A program made the translations under genes and the position numbers. DNA of 64,000 bases, from contig JAWQEG010004693.1 of assembly GCA_033782935.1 (NCBI GenBank), forward strand, positions 28,501 through 92,500, read 5' to 3'. Under the pieces are notes generated by a model that had not been told where the DNA came from, ran no database searches, and worked only from the letters and a program-made list of their open reading frames with translations. Positions 59,112 to 64,000 of the stretch are shown here, piece by piece. How positions within the stretch are numbered: the first letter of the stretch is position 1; every line of letters begins with the position of its first letter. The DNA comes from Petrolisthes cinctipes (Eukaryota; Arthropoda; Malacostraca; Decapoda; Porcellanidae).

Positions 59112-59850
59112 AGTTTTACACAGTGGCAGTATCGTAACCAATGTGGTATAAGGTGCAGCCACTGCACACTGGCTACCATTAAGAATTGGGAAGTTCTTTT
59201 ATAAAGAATCTCGGTGACCTACCCCTCCACAGGAAGGGTAGGTAAGTCTCACCCTGCCTCCACGTGGTGACCTCGGGGGACACCTCCCTGTTTTTATCAG
59301 TATTTTATTTTATAGAGGCTGAATGTGAAGCTGAAGGGGGAGGCGGCGTGGGGGCACAATAGGTTCCCCCACATATAGAGTTTAATTTCCTTTTTAATAT
59401 TTTTAGTGACGAAATTGTTTTAAAATTATAATTATAATTATTTTTTTAAGTGTAAAGTGTGCAATTTTTTTCTTCTGTCTTTTATTATTATTTGGTATTA
59501 AAAAAAAAAAAAAGCTTAACAATGTTGATGACCCTTGCCCCTCAGGGGGTGAGCGCTGCATTGGCCTTGCCAGCCAACAGTGGCCCTCCAATGGGGCAGT
59601 GGCGGGGAGGGGTCTCCAGTCTGCCCTGTGGGGGACAGGAAAGGGAAAGAATGCTTGAGACTAGTAGCGATTAATGTGAATGGAATGGTGAATGAGGTGA
59701 AAAGGAGAGAGATTGTGGAGTGTGCTAGAAAAAGTAAAATAGGTGTGTGTAGGGTGTCTGAAACTCATATGAAAGGATAGGGGGTGGAAGAGTGTGGGAA
59801 TGGAGGGAAGAGTGTGTTGTGGGAAGGAATGGAAGGAGGCGTGCTATGGA
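59112..59850 (+). pseudogene. RTE-like retrotransposon 5' end with U4-snRNA-like start
   Basis: 59112-59150 reads AGTTTTACACAGTGGCAGTA then TCGTAACCAATGTGG, closely like the 5' end of U4 snRNA as I recall it (AGCTTTGCGCAGTGGCAGTA). A G-rich leader follows, then from about 59655 the frame LRLVAINVNGMVNEVKRREI and RVSETHMKG (endonuclease start: N, then ET), ended by a stop at 59778. The remainder is missing or degenerate. Confidence 0.6.
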
Positions 59851-60455
59851 CTGTGTAATGACTGCTACTGATGTCTAGGGTTTTTAGCAGATTAACGCAA
59901 ATAAATAGAAATAATCCCATTATGAAAGAACAAGTTAGTGAATATATCTTCCAAGATTACAATTACATATAAATTATCCCAGTAATGAAAGAACAAGTTA
60001 GTTAGTATATCTTCCAAGATTCTGCCTTCTGAAAACTGACAATTGGTATTACCACATCGATGTAAGTAAGGTGAAGTCCGTTTATAACACCACCGTTACC
60101 AGGAGGAAAGAGACACCAGCCGAGAGCAAGCAAGACTCACTCACTCACTTGTTGGATTTATTGGCTATCAACCAATAGCATATAGCCAAAGGTCATTAAG
60201 CCAATGGTTCCATTTTATTATATCAATCTATATAAGGTCATAAAGTTTTGTCTCCCTCAGAAAACTCATTAGTTTGTTTATAATATTCTTGTCATCTGAT
60301 AGAATATTTTTGATGCTGGAAGCCGTGTTTTTAAGTTGGAAGTATTGTTTAATTTTACATCTTTGACTGTCAAATTTATTACAAAAAAATAATAAATGAC
60401 TTATGGACATTATTGTATTGCACGAGGGGCACTGAGGGGGAAAACTTCTGTTTAT
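59851..60455. other. Spacer with a duplicated block and LTR-like promoter words
   Basis: About 59910-59965 is repeated at 59968-60022 (AAGAACAAGTTAGT...ATATCTTCCAAGATT). 60150-60240 has GGCTATCAACCAATAGCATA, CCAATGG and CTATATAAGG, i.e. CCAAT and TATA boxes, possibly an LTR remnant. No gene. Confidence 0.4.
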
Positions 60456-62440
60456 TTATGGCTTTAAGTGAGTTATTTTGGTGGCGTCGACCCGAAGACG
60501 AGCCAATACCACCTCGTCCCTGCGGCTACGCCATGATGACGTAGTCCAGTGTTCAATTACTTCTTTGACTTTATTTCTGACATTTAGTCCGGTCCACTGC
60601 CTTTGCCACAGGAGATGAAATTGAGACTTAATGAGGGAAACAAAACACCTGAGATCCGTACGGACTATGATAAGGTCCAGATCAACAGTTGACCCGGCTA
60701 GTATATCAGCCTGTTCATTGCCATAGATACCATAATGTGAAGGTACCCATATTAGCTTGATTGATTTATGGGCATAAAACAGCTTACTAATGATATTACC
60801 CTGTATTTCGTTGTTAGTTGTATTTACGGATTTAAAAGCTTGAAGTGAACTTAATGAATCAGTAAAGATCCTATCGTGGGTTGTCGATAGGGCAAAATCC
60901 AAAGCTTTATTAATAGCAAAAAGTTCTGCAAGAAAAATCGAGGTATGATTCGGCAGTCTGAATCTTAACTGACATTCAGTCGACCACACACCTGTACCCA
61001 CACATTCATCCGTCTTGGAGCCGTCGGTATAAAGATGGAAATATTGAAGATGTTTAACAATTATCTCACGAAACCTCTGGTGTACCTCCACCTCCGTCAC
61101 CCGGGATTTAACCCCTGGCAACCAGGAATCCACTATAGTGAAGGGCGGTGTTCCCAGGGTGCAATGTTTACTAAAACCAGGGAATCTGAGGGACCTCACG
61201 CCAGTGCCCTCCGGGGCCATGCGACGCCCAGGCGGATAACTCGGCCCTTCCGAGGCCTATCGTCATGGCCCCCCGGCTGCACATGCCTCACCAAAGCATT
61301 ACTGGGAGGATGACTCGGCTCCTCAGGTACCTGAACTTGGGGCCTGGTCCCCATTGGCCTCACGCCAGTGCCCCCTGGGGCACAGGGGTTCCCGGACGGA
61401 TGACTCGGTCCCTCTGCCAGAGGCCTAGTGCCATGGCCCCCCGGGTGCTGTTGCCGTAGCAAGGCATTCCCGGGAAGATGACTCGGCACCCTGGAGTTCT
61501 TAGCACAATATACTAGAAGTTGTTGATCTCGTCTCAAACGGACGCTCGATTCGAGTGCAACGTAGGGTTTCAAAACACACATTCAAACACGCATTCTGCA
61601 CAACATCCAAACCTTTCAACACAGACTCAGTTGCCAAACCAAACACCATTGACCCATAATCTACTCTAGATCTAATCAGGGATTTATATAGCATTAGCAA
61701 TGACTTCCTATCTGCTCCCCATTGGGTACCAGAAATGTACTTCAGCAAAGTAAGTGCTATTAGACATTTAGTTTTTAACTGACTGACATGGACTCGCCAT
61801 GTCAGTCAACTGTCAAACTGCAGTCCAAGAAATTTAGTAGAATTTTGAATAGGTAGGGGGTTGTCACCCATAGTCAGCCGGACGTCTGGCTTCTTCCTAT
61901 GAGTGAAAATAACCACTACTCTCTTTCTTATTGAAAACTTAAAACCCCACTGGAGGTCCCAATTGTGAATCAAATCCAGTGCTAATTGGATCCGAGTTGC
62001 CGAAAACTCTGCATTACAGCTGGAGTGCCATATTGCACAGTCATCGGCGTACAGTGAGTATTTAAGATTTCGAGGAGGAGCTGGTAGAATGTCATTGATC
62101 ATACATAGAAATAAGGTCAGAGACAGAACACTCCCCTGGGGGACCCCATTTGCCTGAACAAATATGTCCGAGAAAGTGACTGTTTCCGAAAAAAGCTTGA
62201 CAGATAAAGTTCTGTTAGAAATGAAGTTTTTAACAAAAAAGGGCAGGTTACCGCGTAATCCCATCGCATATAGTTTCCTGAGGAGGCCATGTCGCAACGT
62301 CATGTCATAGGCTTTTTCAATATCTAAAAATACTGCAATCAAAAAATGTTTTTTGGCAAATGCCTCTTGAATTTGAATTTCCAGGTTTACTAGCTGATCG
62401 AGCGTCTGGCGACCTTTACGGAACAATTAAGAGATCATTT
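60456..62440 (-). pseudogene. I-clade retrotransposon ORF2 with RNase H, broken
   Basis: Minus strand: RT from 62426 (GRQTLDQLVNLEIQIQEAF, FLDIEKAYDMTLRHGLL, NGVPQGSVLSLTLFLCMIND, YSLYADDCAIWHS), a frameshift near 61800, the thumb region (LLMLYKSLIRSRVDYGSMVF), a GC-rich insert (61200-61495), then RNase H at 61060-60600: HLYTDGSKTDE, IFLAELFAINKALDFA, IFTDSLSSLQAF, IWVPSHYGIYGNEQADILAG. All four acidic RNase H residues and the His are present. RNase H is typical of the I clade. The N-terminal endonuclease is not in this copy. Confidence 0.87.
61200..61495. repeat. GC-rich two-unit repeat inside the I-clade ORF
   Basis: Two related units of about 150 bp (GGATGACTCGG, GCCATGGCCCCCCGG, CCAGTGCCCYCYGGGGC), much richer in G+C than the flanks; interrupts the ORF between RT and RNase H. 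Confidence 0.75.
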
Positions 62441-62641
62441 TCAGCTCTATTTATACCAAATGTTTGAAGCCCAGCTGTCTTATTCAGTGTCTTAAAGGTA
62501 ATTTGGAGTGATTCGAGACTAGAGGAGTCAACTGGAATAGAGTGAAGCTCAAAACATTCGATCTATCTCATAGGGTTGAACATATCTCATGAAGTTTGAA
62601 CAGATTATAGGATATGATAGTCGGAGTACAGGACCAGGGTC

Positions 62642-63354
62642 ATGACTGTGTGTGTGTATTCCTTCGTCTGTGTCTGTGTGTGTATTCCTTCGTCTGTGTG
62701 TGTGTGTATTCCTTCGTCTGTGTGTGTGTGTGTATTCCTTCGTCTGTGTGTGTGTGTGTGTATTCCTTCGTCTGTGTCTGTGTGTGTGTGTGTGTATTCC
62801 TTCGTCTGTGTGTGTGTGTGTGTTTGTGTATTCCTTCGTCTGTGTGTGTGTGTGTGTATTCCTTCGTCTGTGTCTGTGTGTGTGTATTCCTTCGTCTGTG
62901 TCTGTGTGGGTGTGTGTGTATTCCTTCGTCTGTGTCTGTGTGTGTGTGTGTGTATTCCTTCGTCTGTGTCTGTGTGTGAATGTGTGTATTCCTTCGTCTG
63001 TGTCTGTGTGTGTGTATTCCTTCGCCTGTGTGTGTGTGCGTGTGTGTATTCCTTCGTCTGTGTGTGTGTGTGTGTCTGTGTGTGTGTATTCCTATATATG
63101 TCTGTGTGTGTGTGTGTGTGTATTCCTATATGTGTCTCAGTGTGTGTATTCCTATGTGTGTCTGTGTGTGTGTGTGTATTCCTATGTGTGTCTGTGTGTG
63201 TGTGTGTGTGTGTGTGTACTCCTTCGTCTGTGTGTGTATTCCTATATGTGTCTCAGTGTGTGTATTCCTATGTGTGTGTGTGTGTATTCTTATGTGCGTC
63301 TGTGTGTGTGTGTGTAAGTATTCCTTCGTCTGTGTGTGTGTGTGTGTGTGTATT
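62642..63354 (+). repeat. (TG)n / TATTCCTTCGTC complex satellite
   Basis: About fifteen TATTCCTTCGTC-type words separated by variable (TG)n, changing to TATTCCTATGTGTG in the right half. Open in several frames because of composition; not coding. Confidence 0.92.
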
Positions 63355-63660
63355 CCTAACCTAAACAATAAGTATCCACATATTACCACTCTCAGGGAAA
63401 AGTCCTTCACTGTGCATGGTCCCAAACTATTCAACTGTCTGCCGAAAAATCTACGCCAATTAGACTACCCACTATCAACATTTCAGAAAAAACTCGACGA
63501 ATTCCTGCTCACCATACCAGACCAACCCGCTCTTCCACATTACTATCAACCATCGCCTTCATACAGTGTGATTCATCAACTACAGTAACAGCACTACAAG
63601 GACGGCGCATCAGTGTGACCCTGGACACCCAGATGTCCCAAGCTATACTTCAGGAACTTC
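63355..63660 (+). pseudogene. Non-LTR RT C-terminal fragment inside the satellite
   Basis: [20 protein letters not shown] then PKLFNCLPKNLRQLDYPLST and FQKKLDEFLLTIPDQPALP to a stop at 63588, the C-terminal wording of RT ORFs (FTVHGPKLFNCLP). It is embedded between two parts of the (TG)n satellite, with a short 3' tail. Confidence 0.7.
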
Positions 63661-63814
63661 AAGTGTGTGTCTGTGTCTGTGTGTGTGTCTGTGTGTGTAC
63701 TCCTTCGTCTGTGAGTGTATTCCTATGTGTGTGTGTGTATTCCTATGTGTGTCTGTGCATGTCTGTGTGTGTATTCCTTCGTCTGTGTGTGTGTGTGTGT
63801 GAGTGTATTCCTTC

Positions 63815-63854
<40 letters not shown>

Positions 63855-64000
63855 CTGTGTGTGTCTGTGTGTATGTATATGTGTGTGTGTGCATTCCAGT
63901 GTAAGTGTGTGTGTATTCTTATGTGTGTCTGTGTGTATATCTGTGTGTGTACTCCTTCGTCTGTGTGTGTGTGTATTCCTTCTACTGTCTGTGTGTGTGT
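63661..64000 (+). repeat. (TG)n / TATTCCTTCGTC satellite, second part
   Basis: Same composition as 62642-63354; continues past the window edge. Confidence 0.92.

Noticed and set aside
62642..63364. 240-codon [12 protein letters not shown] as a secreted Cys-rich repeat protein
   Set aside because: Low-complexity (TG)n satellite; equivalent ORFs exist in all three plus frames.

Overview
This window looks like accessory, repeat-dominated DNA from an animal nuclear genome, most likely an arthropod and plausibly a crustacean. The evidence is spliced genes with GT/AG introns, a C2H2 zinc-finger family, several clades of non-LTR retrotransposon, PIF/Harbinger, Tc1/mariner-like, P/THAP9-like and Mutator-like DNA transposon remains, long (TA)n and (TG)n tracts, and dozens of short runs of the arthropod telomere motif TTAGG. 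The taxon is inference. No bacterial operon, rRNA, tRNA or CRISPR was seen.

The framework is a three-copy segmental duplication. Arm A (1 to about 6776, minus-oriented, cut by the window edge), copy B (about 24840-35575, plus) and copy C (about 36738-50168, plus) share the same chain of parts: MITE cluster, 22-bp minisatellite, solo LTR, MITE, coding minisatellite and zinc-finger gene. B and C continue through a TA-flanked MITE, a Tc1-like relic, an RTE-like reverse transcriptase relic and a minus-strand CR1/L2-like relic. A and C form an inverted pair whose breakpoint lies inside a retrotransposon ORF (6776 / 36738). Indels between copies date several insertions and deletions.

Between the arms, 6516-9120 holds a CR1/L2-like retrotransposon and 10087-12934 a gutted Harbinger element with a MITE complex inside it. 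At 13931-22330 lies a decayed CR1-like retrotransposon split by an apparently intact two-gene Harbinger element (14818-18748) and by a 405-bp TA-flanked MITE. The Harbinger element's transposase gene and its MADF-domain partner gene run towards each other, and each contains an exon of the other inside its own intron. A small THAP-domain gene (35685-36599, minus) with an upstream CRE palindrome is the only non-duplicated, clearly spliced gene between B and C.

From 50.9 kb to the end lie a Mutator-like fragment, a P/THAP9-type transposase fragment, three further retrotransposon pieces, a 39-bp minisatellite, a U4-snRNA-like segment upstream of an RTE-type endonuclease start, an I-clade element with RNase H interrupted by a GC-rich insert, and a long (TG)n/TATTCCTTCGTC satellite.

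The most distinctive novelty is a family of non-autonomous elements with GGTAAATATTG termini, an internal 24-bp minisatellite and TTAGG runs. Three independent insertions carry perfect or near-perfect 8-bp target duplications.
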